A stretch of DNA of 64,000 bases, taken from NCBI GenBank assembly GCA_964429195.1, contig CAYSBC010000002.1, positions 1-64,000 of the forward strand, given 5' to 3'. Source of the DNA: JBBAFM01 sp041655415. Its GTDB lineage: Bacteria; Bacillota; Clostridia; Peptostreptococcales; JAAYPU01. Made by a program: the position numbers and the translations under genes. Each line of letters opens with the position of its first letter. The first letter of the stretch is position 1. This document shows positions 26,955 through 36,202 of the stretch, in pieces. Below the pieces are notes generated by a model. The model was not told the origin of the DNA. It did no database searches and worked only from the letters and a program-made list of their open reading frames with translations.

Positions 26955-27026
26955 AATCTATCCCCTTTTTATAGAAAATGATGTTAAATAGTGTATCCCC
27001 TTCAATCCCCTCATTGAATTTAATAA

Positions 27027-27605
27027 TTACCATTTTACATGAAAATACTTTTCCATCATCCATTTCATTTTTTGAAAAGGTAATCCCATCACATTGTAGT
27101 AATCACCTTCAATTTTTTCAATCAAGTCCGCACCTTTTCCTTGAATAGCATAGGATCCTGCTTTACCCCATATTTCATCTGTATCAATATAGCTTAGAAT
27201 TTCATCATCTGTTAGCTCCTTGAAATAGACATTCGTTAAATCATAGAAGAGCATTTTTTCAAAGGTGTTGGAACGAATAAGTGCTACACCTGTGATAACA
27301 TGATGACAACCTCCGCTGAGTGTCTTCAGCATCGAAAATGCATCCGCTTCATCCTTAGGCTTCCCAAAAACATTATTTTTGTACACAAGAGTATCTGCTG
27401 CAATGATTATCCCATGATCACGTTTTTTTTCAACATCTAAAGCCTTTAATAGAGCGAGACTCATAGCAATTTGTTCTTTGGTATCATGCTGACAAAAATT
27501 TTCCTGGATATCCGTGGTTGCCACTTCAAAAGCTACATGATGTTTGCTAAGAATTTCTTTTCTTCTAGGAGAACTTGATGCTAATATTATTTTTTCCAAT
27601 TTCAC
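27027..27605 (-). CDS. maf: Maf family nucleotide pyrophosphatase
   Basis: About 192 residues, a Maf/Ham1-fold house-cleaning enzyme acting on dTTP/UTP and modified nucleotides. Motifs: ASSSPRRKEIL at the N-terminus, AADTLVYKNNVFGKPKD, and GKAGSYAIQGKGA near the C-terminus. The open frame permits a GTG at 27611, but the GTG at 27605 has AAGG at 8-base spacing and is preferred. It is next to radC and mreB, the usual place for maf. Confidence 0.92.
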   Translation of the reverse strand: MKLEKIILASSSPRRKEILSKHHVAFEVATTDIQENFCQHDTKEQIAMSLALLKALDVEKKRDHGIIIAADTLVYKNNVFGKPKDEADAFSMLKTLSGGCHHVITGVALIRSNTFEKMLFYDLTNVYFKELTDDEILSYIDTDEIWGKAGSYAIQGKGADLIEKIEGDYYNVMGLPFQKMKWMMEKYFHVKW

Positions 27606-27626
27606 ACCCACGACCTTAAAATAAAC

Positions 27627-27878
27627 CTACCGAAGCAGTTTATAGACTATCAAAGCTACAATTATACCAACAACAGTTGCCAAATTCATGACAAATACTA
27701 AACCGAGAGTGAACTGTAAAAATCCTAAATCGACAGTGAATGGTGTAACGCCAATGGTCTTACTATATGAAAATAAATCGATGACCCCTGCAAGCATTTG
27801 ACCTATAAAACTTCCTGCCACCGATCCAATCAGTATGAATAGGATGATTATCATTAAATTTGAATTTCTTCTCGCCAT
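27627..27878 (-). CDS. DUF4321 family small membrane protein
   Basis: 83 residues with two hydrophobic segments (about 9-30 and 58-80). Small proteins of this kind are regularly found next to maf in clostridia. Function unknown. It appears to be the first gene of the maf-radC-mre-mrdA-minD run. Confidence 0.75.
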   Translation of the reverse strand: MARRNSNLMIIILFILIGSVAGSFIGQMLAGVIDLFSYSKTIGVTPFTVDLGFLQFTLGLVFVMNLATVVGIIVALIVYKLLR

Positions 27879-28078
27879 ATTTATTCACCTTATCCCTAGC
27901 ATTAACTGTTATCAATTAGTTTAACATTACTACTTATCATTTACAAGAATTAAAGAACTCATCCCTTTAGTATTTAATGGATTGTTGCACAATCCACAAG
28001 TCATCATGCTTTATATGTGCATTATGAAAAAAATGTCGAAATAACAATTTCATTATAACACAAACACATCATAAAAAA

Positions 28079-28109
28079 AGTTGCCAAGAAAAAATATTCC
28101 TTGGCAACT
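28079..28109 (-). terminator. Intrinsic terminator of the rnf operon
   Basis: AGTTGCCAAG (28079-28088) pairs with CTTGGCAACT (28100-28109). On the minus strand a run of seven T follows. It lies 13 bases beyond the rnfB stop. Confidence 0.9.
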
Positions 28110-28121
28110 CTTCCTTTTTAA

Positions 28122-28943
28122 TCATCCAACCTCATCAATTATTTCCGGTGGCCCCCAAATTATTTTTGTAGGGCATTTTTGAACACATACACCGCAATTC
28201 GTACACTTTTCATAATCAATTTTGGCTAAGTTGTTTTCAAAACCAATGGCTTCATGTGGGCATGCTTTCACACAAATTTTACATCCAATACACCCAACAC
28301 TGCATATTTGTCTGACAATTTTCCCAGGCTCCTTATTGTTGCAATTAATAATGACTTGTTGTGAAGCAGGTATCATTTCAATGACATGCTTTGGACATTC
28401 TTCCACACACTGCTTACACCCTGTGCATTTCTCAGGGTCAACAACAGCCAGCCTATTTTCATCGATTTTTATAGCATCAAAAGGACAGACTAGAACGCAG
28501 GTTCCAAGACCTAAACAACCCGCTTTACAACTTTTGCTTCCACCTTTTATCCTGTTTGCTGCTTTACAGCTTTTAATACCAAAATACTCAAAATCTGCTT
28601 GACTATTATCGCATCCGCCCTTGCAGATTACATGGGCTATTTGCTTCTCACAAGTCTCTACAATATCGCCCATGATAGCAGCAATTTGGGCAGCAATTTC
28701 TGATGAGCATACAGGACATCCATTGGATTTTGCAGCCCCTGATACTACAGCATTTGCATAACCATCACACCCTGGGAATCCACAGCCTCCACAATTTGCT
28801 CCGGGTAACACAGCCCTTATATCTATAATACGTTGGTCTACTTCAACTTTAAATTTTTCTGAAGCAACAGCTAGTATTGCACCAAATATCAAGGCCATTC
28901 CCCCTAGGCTTATGACAGGAATAATTATATAAGATAAATCCAT
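28122..28943 (-). CDS. rnfB: Rnf complex subunit RnfB (multi-cluster ferredoxin)
   Basis: About 273 residues. One N-terminal membrane helix is followed by the characteristic CGGCGFPGCDGYANAV cluster motif, a further Cys-rich segment, and four C-terminal ferredoxin-like motifs (C-x-LGTCVLVCP, CTGCKQCVEECP, CIGCKICVKACP, CTNCGVCVQKCP). RnfB is thought to accept electrons from reduced ferredoxin for the ion-pumping ferredoxin:NAD+ oxidoreductase. The ATG at 28943 has AGGAGG at 8 bases; the ATG two codons upstream is too close to it. Last gene of rnfCDGEAB. Confidence 0.96.
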   Translation of the reverse strand: MDLSYIIIPVISLGGMALIFGAILAVASEKFKVEVDQRIIDIRAVLPGANCGGCGFPGCDGYANAVVSGAAKSNGCPVCSSEIAAQIAAIMGDIVETCEKQIAHVICKGGCDNSQADFEYFGIKSCKAANRIKGGSKSCKAGCLGLGTCVLVCPFDAIKIDENRLAVVDPEKCTGCKQCVEECPKHVIEMIPASQQVIINCNNKEPGKIVRQICSVGCIGCKICVKACPHEAIGFENNLAKIDYEKCTNCGVCVQKCPTKIIWGPPEIIDEVG

Positions 28944-28958
28944 AGTCATCTCCTCCTT

Positions 28959-29540
28959 CTATACGAGTCCAACAAAACCTAAAAATGCGATAGACATTAG
29001 GCTTGCAGTAATAAGTGCTATAGGGAATCCCTTAAATACACTAGGGATATTGGATAATTCTAACCTTTCCCTTATACCTGCAAATAAGAAAATTGCAAAG
29101 GCAAAGCCGAGAGCACCGCTTAGCCCATTAACGATTGTTTGAATTAAATTATAGGATTCTTGAATATTGATAATCGTTACACCTAAAACAGCACAGTTTG
29201 TTGTGATAAGAGGAAGATACACACCTAGTGCCTTGTATAAGGAGGGACTCGATTTTTGAATAACCATTTCTACAAATTGAACCAAAGCAGCGATAACAAG
29301 GATGAAAGCAATCGTCTGAAGATATTCTATTTCAAGTGGAACTAATAATAAATAATGCACTAAATAGGTCAGAATAGAGGCTAGGGTAATAACAAAGGTT
29401 ACGGCCATACCCATTCCAATTGCTGTTTCTACTTGTTTTGAAACTCCAACAAAAGGGCAGATACCTAAGAATCGAGACATGACAAAGTTATTGACTAATA
29501 TTCCACTGATAAAAATAACAAACAAAGATGTTGTATTCAT
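28959..29540 (-). CDS. rnfA: Rnf complex membrane subunit RnfA
   Basis: 193 residues with six hydrophobic segments and the family marks FLGICPFVGVSKQ and TTNCAVLG. RnfA and RnfE together carry a membrane-buried Fe-S cluster using Cys in such motifs (CPF and NCA here). Its stop/start junction with rnfE has no gap. Confidence 0.96.
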   Translation of the reverse strand: MNTTSLFVIFISGILVNNFVMSRFLGICPFVGVSKQVETAIGMGMAVTFVITLASILTYLVHYLLLVPLEIEYLQTIAFILVIAALVQFVEMVIQKSSPSLYKALGVYLPLITTNCAVLGVTIINIQESYNLIQTIVNGLSGALGFAFAIFLFAGIRERLELSNIPSVFKGFPIALITASLMSIAFLGFVGLV

Positions 29541-30152
29541 TTATTTTGCCTCCTTCTTCGCAGATTTTTTGGATCCCATAAAATTAAAGAAAGCCATTAA
29601 GGAACCGAGAAGCAAGAATGCTCCCGGTGGCAATATCATGATAAGTGCGGGTTGATACGCTTCACCGAATAAAGACATACCAAACCATGATCCTGCTCCT
29701 AGTATTTCTCTTATAGAACCGATTAAAAATAAGGCAGCTGCAAACCCTAATCCATTCCCTAAACCATCTGCCATAGAATGGATGACAGAATTTTTAGATG
29801 CAAAGGCTTCAGCTCTTGCTAATATAATGCAGTTAACAACGATGAGCGGTATAAAGAGACCTAAGGCTTTATCCAATTCAGGCACATAAACCTTCATCAT
29901 CAAGCCCACAATCGTAACAATGGTGGCGATAACAACGACATAAGCAGGTATACGGATTTTATCCGGGATGATGCTTTTAAGTGCAGATATGACCATGTTT
30001 GTTCCTATGAGTACGGCTGTTGTCGCAAGTCCCATCCCTACTCCGTTGATAGCTGATGTTGTTACAGCTAATGTGGGGCACATTCCTAATAATTGTACAA
30101 AAGTAGGGTTTTCCGTTTTTAATCCGTTGAACACTATTTTAAAAAATTTCAC
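29541..30152 (-). CDS. rnfE: Rnf complex membrane subunit RnfE
   Basis: About 203 residues, homologous to RnfA, with six hydrophobic segments and the marks ENPTFVQLLGMCPTLAVT and VVNCIILARAEAFA. The frame runs upstream to a TTG at 30167, but the GTG at 30152 follows a G-run (six G) at 7-base spacing and begins where other RnfE proteins begin. Confidence 0.94.
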   Translation of the reverse strand: MKFFKIVFNGLKTENPTFVQLLGMCPTLAVTTSAINGVGMGLATTAVLIGTNMVISALKSIIPDKIRIPAYVVVIATIVTIVGLMMKVYVPELDKALGLFIPLIVVNCIILARAEAFASKNSVIHSMADGLGNGLGFAAALFLIGSIREILGAGSWFGMSLFGEAYQPALIMILPPGAFLLLGSLMAFFNFMGSKKSAKKEAK

Positions 30153-30182
30153 TGTATTTCCCCCCAATCACTTGACCTGAAT

Positions 30183-30746
30183 TTATTTAAAATTTTCATT
30201 GAAATATCGAATGGCTTCATTAACACCAGAAGTAACAGCTCGCGACGATACAGTTGCACCAGATATAGCCGATACTTCATTTTCTTTAGGATTTCCGGAT
30301 TTGATAACTAAAATATCCATGTCGGCCCTTTTGCCCCTATAGTGATTCGTAAATTCAGGATCTTTTGATTTGGCACCAAGTCCCGGGGTTTCATTATGGT
30401 TTCCAACTACTACACCGGTTATATTTCCTTCTATATCCATACCAACGGTGACTTCCATTATTCCCCCATATCCCTTAGGCATAGTCTTTAAGGTATAGCC
30501 CACAAGATTATCATTCATAATCCCTTCATAAGCCTCTGTTATGATTGGGTACTTTTCAGGAACATTTATTTCGAGCTGATTAAAACTTTCTGCCAAAGGT
30601 AATATTTTTCTCCTAGCCTCATTGTTAGCGATAATCGTCTGTTCCTCGATAGGTCCCTTTGTTATCTGGTTGACATATCCAAGGCTCGCGGCAGCAACTG
30701 CTGTTATAATAAAAAGTATAACTCCGAATCTGAGGATATCCTTCAT
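30183..30746 (-). CDS. rnfG: Rnf complex FMN-binding subunit RnfG
   Basis: 187 residues. One N-terminal membrane anchor and an extracytoplasmic FMN-binding domain. The flavin attachment motif ISGATVSSRAV has the Thr that is covalently linked to FMN in the family. The start codon follows the rnfD stop without a gap. Confidence 0.95.
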   Translation of the reverse strand: MKDILRFGVILFIITAVAAASLGYVNQITKGPIEEQTIIANNEARRKILPLAESFNQLEINVPEKYPIITEAYEGIMNDNLVGYTLKTMPKGYGGIMEVTVGMDIEGNITGVVVGNHNETPGLGAKSKDPEFTNHYRGKRADMDILVIKSGNPKENEVSAISGATVSSRAVTSGVNEAIRYFNENFK

Positions 30747-31688
30747 CTACTTCACCTCCCCAAAAAGTTTAGGGTGTATATATCTGTCTATCATTGGTGT
30801 AGCTACATTCATAAGCAAAATAGAATAGGTCACACCCTCAGGGTAACCACCATAAAGTCTTATTATAGTAGTTAGGACCCCACATCCAATGGCATAAATG
30901 ATTTGTCCTTTTGCCGTCATAGGCGATGTTGTATAATCTGTTGCCATAAAAATTGCACCCAACATCAGTCCACCGGCTAATATGTAGTAAATAGTCAGAT
31001 AAAAATCAAATCCACCTAATACAAAGGTAAGTACAGCTACTGTACCCATGTATATCAGTGGAATTCTAGGGCTAATAACTCTTCTATATACAAGATACAT
31101 CCCCCCAATAAGCAAAAAAAGTGCTGATGTTTCACCAATACAACCACCTATGTTCCCAATAAAAAGATCTTTTAAGGATGGTAATATGGCATCTACACCA
31201 GCTTCTCCACTGAGGATTGCTAGAGGCGTCGCAGTCGATACAGCGTCGGCTCCGGGAGTTATCCAATTCGTCATATGAACAGGCCATGATGCTACAAGTA
31301 AAGCTCTTCCTGCAAGAGCCGGGTTCATAAAATTGTGTCCTAATCCACCAAATATTTGTTTAACAACCACAATGGCAAATACAGAACCAATAAAAGAAAT
31401 CCACCAAGGTGCTGATGCAGGCACATTTAATGCTAATAGAATACCAGTGACAGCAGCACTATAATCCTTTACTGTTATGGTTTGCTTTCTTATCTTTTGA
31501 ACGGCTGCCTCAGCTACTAGGGCCCCAACAACTGCAACTAGGATTGCCTTTACAGCTCCTAATCTAAAAAAGTAAACACTGGCTATCATAGCCGGAATTA
31601 AGGCAATAACGACATCTTTCATTATTTTATCTACTGACGCATCGGAACGAATATGCGGTGATGATGATACAATCACTTTGTTTTCCAT
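30747..31688 (-). CDS. rnfD: Rnf complex membrane subunit RnfD
   Basis: About 313 residues with nine to ten hydrophobic segments. The covalent-FMN motif is ADAVSTATPLA, with Thr as the attachment residue. The frame allows an ATG at 31703, but the ATG at 31688 has a six-G Shine-Dalgarno at 7 bases. Confidence 0.94.
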   Translation of the reverse strand: MENKVIVSSSPHIRSDASVDKIMKDVVIALIPAMIASVYFFRLGAVKAILVAVVGALVAEAAVQKIRKQTITVKDYSAAVTGILLALNVPASAPWWISFIGSVFAIVVVKQIFGGLGHNFMNPALAGRALLVASWPVHMTNWITPGADAVSTATPLAILSGEAGVDAILPSLKDLFIGNIGGCIGETSALFLLIGGMYLVYRRVISPRIPLIYMGTVAVLTFVLGGFDFYLTIYYILAGGLMLGAIFMATDYTTSPMTAKGQIIYAIGCGVLTTIIRLYGGYPEGVTYSILLMNVATPMIDRYIHPKLFGEVK

Positions 31689-31705
31689 TTCTATTCCCCC
31701 CATTT

Positions 31706-33031
31706 TTACATTTGTTGTCTCGATTTTTTTATATTAATTTCATTTTTTGCTTCTCTTATAGCTTCTAATAAAAGCCTCTTCGAAGGGCATACAAATGAAC
31801 ATGATCCACATTCAATACAATCCAATGCATGTGCCGCCTCCGCTTTATCCATCATATTTCTTAAGGAGTAGGCACTTATAGTAAGAGGTGCTAATCCCAT
31901 GGGACAAACATCTACACATCTACCACATCTTATACAATTTTGCGGCTCCGGTAACTTGGCCTCTTCTTCAGTAAGAATGAGTATACCTGATGTTCCTTTT
32001 GTACAAGGTATTTCATCCGTATATTGGGCTAATCCCATCATAGGGCCACCCATAATAATTTTTCCGGTTCTTCCCTTATAACCACCGCATTGTTCAATAA
32101 TAGCCTTAAAAGTAGTGCCAATTTTTACTCTTAAATTTTTAGGTTCTGTTACACCATTACCTGTCACAGTTGTTATTCTTTCAATCAATGGCATACCTGT
32201 TTTTAAGGCTTCACCTATGGCCGCAGCAGTTCCTACGTTGCTTACCACAACACCTACTTCCATTGGTAATTTGCCCGATGGTACCTTACGACCTGTACAA
32301 GCGTCAATCAACTGCTTTTCAGCCCCTTGAGGATATTTGACCTTTAAAGGAACAACTGTAATCCCATCCTCAGGATGAAGCATTGTTTCTATAGTCTTTA
32401 TAGCGTCAGGTTTATTGGATTCAATACCTATAAAACCTTTTGTGACATTAACAGCCTTCATAATAGCTTTAAAACCATAAAGAATAAGTTCAGGCGATTC
32501 AAGCATGAGCCTATGATCCGCTGTCAGATAAGGTTCACATTCCGCTCCATTGAGTATGACTGTATCAATCGGTTTGTCAGGGGGTGGTGATAGTTTCACA
32601 TGGGTTGGAAATGTAGCACCTCCCATACCCGTAATTCCCGCTTCACTTATAATCTTTAAGATATCCTCTTTCGTTAATTCAGATAAATCCAAGGGTGGCT
32701 TTATACTTTCATGTATCTCATCTTCACCATCCGATTCGATAATGACACATAGGGTTTGACCCGTAGGTGTAACCATGGATTTTATATCCTTGACTACTCC
32801 TGATACACTGCTATGTACAGGTGCACATACAAAGCCTTGTTGATTTCCAATCTTCTGGCCAACCTTTACCTTGTCTCCCACTTCTACTAAGGGTTGGCAA
32901 GGAGCTCCAATGTGTTGTTGCATAGGAATGTATACAATACTAGGCTCTTCAGCCTTTTCTACAGCTTTTCTTGCAGTAAAATCCTTATGGTGCGGGGGGT
33001 GTGTTCCTCCCTTGAAAGTCCGCATTTCCAA
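31706..33031 (-). CDS. rnfC: Rnf complex NADH-side subunit RnfC
   Basis: About 441 residues. The N-terminal barrel-sandwich part has TFKGGTHPPHHKD, followed by the Rossmann-like NADH/FMN region (GITGMGGATFPTHVK, NGAECEPYLTADHRLM) and two [4Fe-4S] motifs near the C-terminus (CIRCGRCVDVCPMG, CIECGSCSFVCPSKR). It is the NAD+/NADH site of the complex and the first gene of the operon. Start choice is uncertain: GTG at 33040 is too close to GGGAG, TTG at 33031 is at 8 bases, ATG at 33025 at 14 bases; TTG is given here. Confidence 0.94.
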   Translation of the reverse strand: MEMRTFKGGTHPPHHKDFTARKAVEKAEEPSIVYIPMQQHIGAPCQPLVEVGDKVKVGQKIGNQQGFVCAPVHSSVSGVVKDIKSMVTPTGQTLCVIIESDGEDEIHESIKPPLDLSELTKEDILKIISEAGITGMGGATFPTHVKLSPPPDKPIDTVILNGAECEPYLTADHRLMLESPELILYGFKAIMKAVNVTKGFIGIESNKPDAIKTIETMLHPEDGITVVPLKVKYPQGAEKQLIDACTGRKVPSGKLPMEVGVVVSNVGTAAAIGEALKTGMPLIERITTVTGNGVTEPKNLRVKIGTTFKAIIEQCGGYKGRTGKIIMGGPMMGLAQYTDEIPCTKGTSGILILTEEEAKLPEPQNCIRCGRCVDVCPMGLAPLTISAYSLRNMMDKAEAAHALDCIECGSCSFVCPSKRLLLEAIREAKNEINIKKSRQQM

Positions 33032-33245
33032 ACAACTCACTCCCTTTATCTCGGCAACCAGCTGTCACCTATACTTTATTATGTATCAAAAAAGCTACAA
33101 TGGCTATTTCGATATGCTCAATAAATAGACAAAAAAAATAAAATGACCTGTAATCACAACAATATGATACCACAAATCATTTTATAAATCAAGAAATCAG
33201 AGCAATTTTGTATATTGTATACGCATGTATTTTTGTTGCAAAAAT

Positions 33246-33273
33246 CCCGAGGTTCTTTATGTAAAGGGACGGG
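33246..33273 (-). terminator. Possible weak terminator of sigK
   Basis: On the minus strand, CCCG pairs with CGGG, with an inner CTTTA/TAAAG stem. ATTTTTGC follows. It starts six bases past the sigK stop and is interrupted, hence tentative. The rest of the 33041-33278 gap holds AT-rich sequence in which the rnf promoter should lie, but no clear -35/-10 pair was found. Confidence 0.4.
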
Positions 33274-33278
33274 CTATT

Positions 33279-33986
33279 TTAGTATTCATCCTCATCGAAA
33301 ACATCTCTCAGTTTATTCAATGCTTTCTTTTCAATTCTAGAAACGTAAGACCTGGAAATCCCAAGTATCTTGGCGATTTCTCTTTGAGTTTTGCATCCTT
33401 CGGTACTCAGACCATACCGTAAGATAATGACCATTTTTTCTCTTGATTTTAACACCAAGCTCATCTTGTCATATAATTTTTTGATTTGTATCCTAATATT
33501 TACATCGTCAATAATTGTATCAGCATCGCTACCTAGTATATCATTAAAACTTATTTCATTACCTTCCTTGTCTATCCCTATTGGCTCTTGCATGGATACT
33601 TCGGTTCTGATTTTTTTGCCTGCCCGAATATTCATAAGAATTTCATTTTCTATGCATCTGGCAGAATATGTAGCTAATTTTGTTCCTTTATCTTTATTAT
33701 AAGTATTGATTGATTTTATAAGGCCGATGGTTCCTATTGAAATAAGATCATCGGGATCTTTACCCGTATTTCCGTATTTTTTGACGATGTGGGCGACAAG
33801 TCTCAAATTCCTTTCAATCAAGGTATTTTTTGCTTCTAAATCTCCATTTTCATATCTTTCTAAACATTCTCTTTCTTCCTCTTCCGTGAGGGGCTTCGGA
33901 AAGGAATTTCCTACTGAGACATAAGACATTAATAGAATAAGTGGTTTTGAATACATTAGAGATGCGGATAATAATGATAATAACAT
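33279..33986 (-). CDS. sigK: Sporulation sigma factor SigK (pro-sigma-K, uninterrupted)
   Basis: 235 residues of the late mother-cell sigma factor. It has a hydrophobic pro-sequence of about 20 residues (MLLSLLSASLMYSKPLILLM), region 2 with NLRLVAHIVKKYGNTG, DLISIGTIGLIKSINTY and TKLATYSARCIENEIL, and region 4 with TQREIAKILGISRSYVSRIEKKAL. The pro-sequence implies activation by a SpoIVFB-type membrane protease. The gene is intact, so no skin element needs to be excised. GGGTG precedes the ATG. An EsigmaE-like promoter lies just upstream. Confidence 0.95.
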   Translation of the reverse strand: MLLSLLSASLMYSKPLILLMSYVSVGNSFPKPLTEEEERECLERYENGDLEAKNTLIERNLRLVAHIVKKYGNTGKDPDDLISIGTIGLIKSINTYNKDKGTKLATYSARCIENEILMNIRAGKKIRTEVSMQEPIGIDKEGNEISFNDILGSDADTIIDDVNIRIQIKKLYDKMSLVLKSREKMVIILRYGLSTEGCKTQREIAKILGISRSYVSRIEKKALNKLRDVFDEDEY

Positions 33987-34020
33987 GCAGTCTTCACCCT
34001 TTTCATTGTTATAGTCTTAA

Positions 34021-34048
34021 ATTATATGTCTTAAAAGGGAAAATAGTG
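34021..34048 (-). promoter_or_regulatory. Candidate sigma-E type promoter of sigK, overlapping a small hairpin
   Basis: On the minus strand, CACTATT (34048-34042), a 13-base spacer and CATATAAT (34028-34021), close to the sigma-E pattern. The -35 element lies in a hairpin (ATAGTG at 34043-34048, CACTAT at 34054-34059) followed by TTTCCCTTTT on the minus strand. That hairpin may also end the histidine kinase transcript. Confidence 0.4.
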
Positions 34049-34092
34049 CATGTCACTATGAATTTACTCTTCCACTATTTTATTAAAAATGA

Positions 34093-35508
34093 CTACCTTG
34101 GTAGAACGACTATGAATTCACTCCCAACATGAAGTTTACTTCTAACCTTGATATAACCTGAATTCTGTTTAACAATAATACGAGCAATAGCAAGTCCTAA
34201 TCCCGTACCACCCGTCTTTTTAGTTCTCGATTGATCCACACGATAAAATCTTTCAAATACCTTACTTAATTCTTTTTTGCTCATTCCGATTCCATCATCT
34301 AACACAGACATGTAAATGCTTTTATCGTCCGTTGAAAGAGTTATCTTAATATTGCCATGTTCATCTGTGTATTTTAGACTGTTCTCTATCAAAATGCGCA
34401 TGACTTGTTTTATGCTATTTTCATCACAAATAGCTATCACATCTTCTTCAATTTCAAAAGTAATCCCCCTGCTGCCATGGTTTAATTCTAAATCCTTTTT
34501 TAGGGAAATAAACAAGTCGGAAAGATTGACTTTCTCTTTATGGAGAGCAAACCGATTATCATCACCACGAGCAAGGAATAAGAGTTTCTCAATTAAATCC
34601 TTCATATTATCCGTTTCTTTAATCATGGTTTCCAATGATTCATCAAGGATTTCTTGATCATTTTTCCCCCAGCGATTGAGCATATCCAGGTAGCCCTTAA
34701 TAGCTGCAATAGGTGTTCTCAATTCATGGGAAGCATCGGAGACAAATGCTTTTTGATCTTCATAAGCCTTTTCGATTCTATTGAGCATATGGTTTAAGGT
34801 GTCTGCTAATTCCTTAAGCTCACCCTTATATTGACTGCTATCAACTCTTCTGTCCATATTATCTGCTGTAATAAGATTCGTCATGTCAATCATACGCTTC
34901 ACAGGAACAAGTACACTGTATCCCGCGATATAGCCAAAAAGTAAAAAAATCAAAAATCCTATACACGAAGCCCCAATCAAAACAAACAATAAGGAAAAGA
35001 TATTGTGGGTATAGGGTGAGATATCATAGGTTATCTGATAAGGATTAACATCTAAATAAAATACCAATTCAATTGTTTGACTCTTAAGGATATCTCTTAT
35101 GGTTCCTATACCCTCTCTGGACTGGAGTGGACCTGCTGCTAGCCAATACACATCTTCCTTTAAACGATAGATTTTACCTGTATCCTTTTCATAATATGCT
35201 ATCAGAAATTCAGTACTATCCCTGCCTTGTAGTTCGCTTTTTATCCTATTCATATCCGATAGGAATTCCTTCCTTTGTTCATAAATTTTCCAACCTGTCA
35301 CTACAAACAGCATAATGATAAGACAAATAACAAAAAGTCTTATATAAGAGTAGGATATACTATAAGACAAGGATTTCTCGATTTTTCTTTTATTCAGTTT
35401 TTTTAAGGGTTTTCTTAAGATGATACTTACTATCAATAAAATAAGTAATATCTTAGAAAGAGTATAAAATACATTCCCACTTTCAAGTGCCGTCTTTAGA
35501 ATATTCAT
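34093..35508 (-). CDS. Sensor histidine kinase of an OmpR-type two-component system
   Basis: 471 residues. Hydrophobic segments at about 15-31, 57-73 and 172-196 bracket an extracytoplasmic sensor of about 95 residues. A HAMP domain follows (about 195-248), then HisKA with SDASHELRTP (phospho-acceptor His261), and a HATPase_c domain with ENSLKYT (N box), DDGIGM (G1), FERFYRVDQSR (F box) and TGGTGLGLAIA (G2). The layout resembles ArlS/CusS-like kinases; the signal is unknown. It is encoded three bases after the response regulator. The extra N-terminal membrane segment before the usual two is slightly unusual. Confidence 0.93.
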   Translation of the reverse strand: MNILKTALESGNVFYTLSKILLILLIVSIILRKPLKKLNKRKIEKSLSYSISYSYIRLFVICLIIMLFVVTGWKIYEQRKEFLSDMNRIKSELQGRDSTEFLIAYYEKDTGKIYRLKEDVYWLAAGPLQSREGIGTIRDILKSQTIELVFYLDVNPYQITYDISPYTHNIFSLLFVLIGASCIGFLIFLLFGYIAGYSVLVPVKRMIDMTNLITADNMDRRVDSSQYKGELKELADTLNHMLNRIEKAYEDQKAFVSDASHELRTPIAAIKGYLDMLNRWGKNDQEILDESLETMIKETDNMKDLIEKLLFLARGDDNRFALHKEKVNLSDLFISLKKDLELNHGSRGITFEIEEDVIAICDENSIKQVMRILIENSLKYTDEHGNIKITLSTDDKSIYMSVLDDGIGMSKKELSKVFERFYRVDQSRTKKTGGTGLGLAIARIIVKQNSGYIKVRSKLHVGSEFIVVLPR

Positions 35509-35511
35509 GAC

Positions 35512-36192
35512 CTACTCATCCTTCATGATATAACCTACACCTCTTACTGTATGAATCATTTCTTTATTAAATGTTTGGTCAATTTTGCTTCTTAAATATC
35601 TTATATAGACATCAATAATGTTGGTGTCCCCATAATACTCATAACCCCAAACAGCATCTAGAATATTTTCCCTGGATCGAACAATATTCTTATTTTCCAT
35701 CAAGTAAAGCAGCAAGTCAAATTCCTTTTTGGTTAAGTCAATTTCCTGTTTTTCATATTTTGCTATATGTCTTTCTTTATCGATGGTAAGGGGCCCACAA
35801 GTAAGAATATTCTTTTCGGATGTGTTATTTGGTTTTCCACGTTTTATGAGAACTCTCAGTCTTGCCAATAATTCTTCAATGTGAAAGGGCTTTGTCAGGT
35901 AGTCATCCGCCCCCATATCCAGCCCCATCACTTTATCCATCACATGGTCCTTTGCTGTAAGCATGATGATAGGTGTATCTTTTACCTTCCTGAGCCTTCG
36001 GCACACTTCAATACCATTCAATTCCGGTAGCATGATATCTAAAATAATCACATCTACATCCTTATTGATGGCCATATCCAGCCCGGTTCTGCCATCAAAG
36101 GCTGTTAATACTTCATAGCCTTCATAGCCCAGTTCCAGCTCAATAAATCGACTTATGCTACTTTCATCCTCAACAATAAGAACCCTATCCAT
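35512..36192 (-). CDS. OmpR/PhoB-family response regulator
   Basis: 226 residues. A receiver domain with the acidic pocket near residues 9-10, phospho-acceptor Asp52 in ILDIMLPELNG, Thr and Lys in MLTAKD and LTKPF, then a winged-helix Trans_reg_C domain (about 128-224) ending in HTVRGVGYIM. Partner of the kinase encoded downstream. Regulon unknown; the downstream sigK has its own promoter candidate. Confidence 0.95.
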   Translation of the reverse strand: MDRVLIVEDESSISRFIELELGYEGYEVLTAFDGRTGLDMAINKDVDVIILDIMLPELNGIEVCRRLRKVKDTPIIMLTAKDHVMDKVMGLDMGADDYLTKPFHIEELLARLRVLIKRGKPNNTSEKNILTCGPLTIDKERHIAKYEKQEIDLTKKEFDLLLYLMENKNIVRSRENILDAVWGYEYYGDTNIIDVYIRYLRSKIDQTFNKEMIHTVRGVGYIMKDE

Positions 36193-36202
36193 AAAACTCT
36201 CC

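Noticed and set aside
33041..33245. rnf operon promoter
   Set aside because: Several -10-like boxes occur in the AT-rich gap, but none had a plausible -35 at 16-18 bases.
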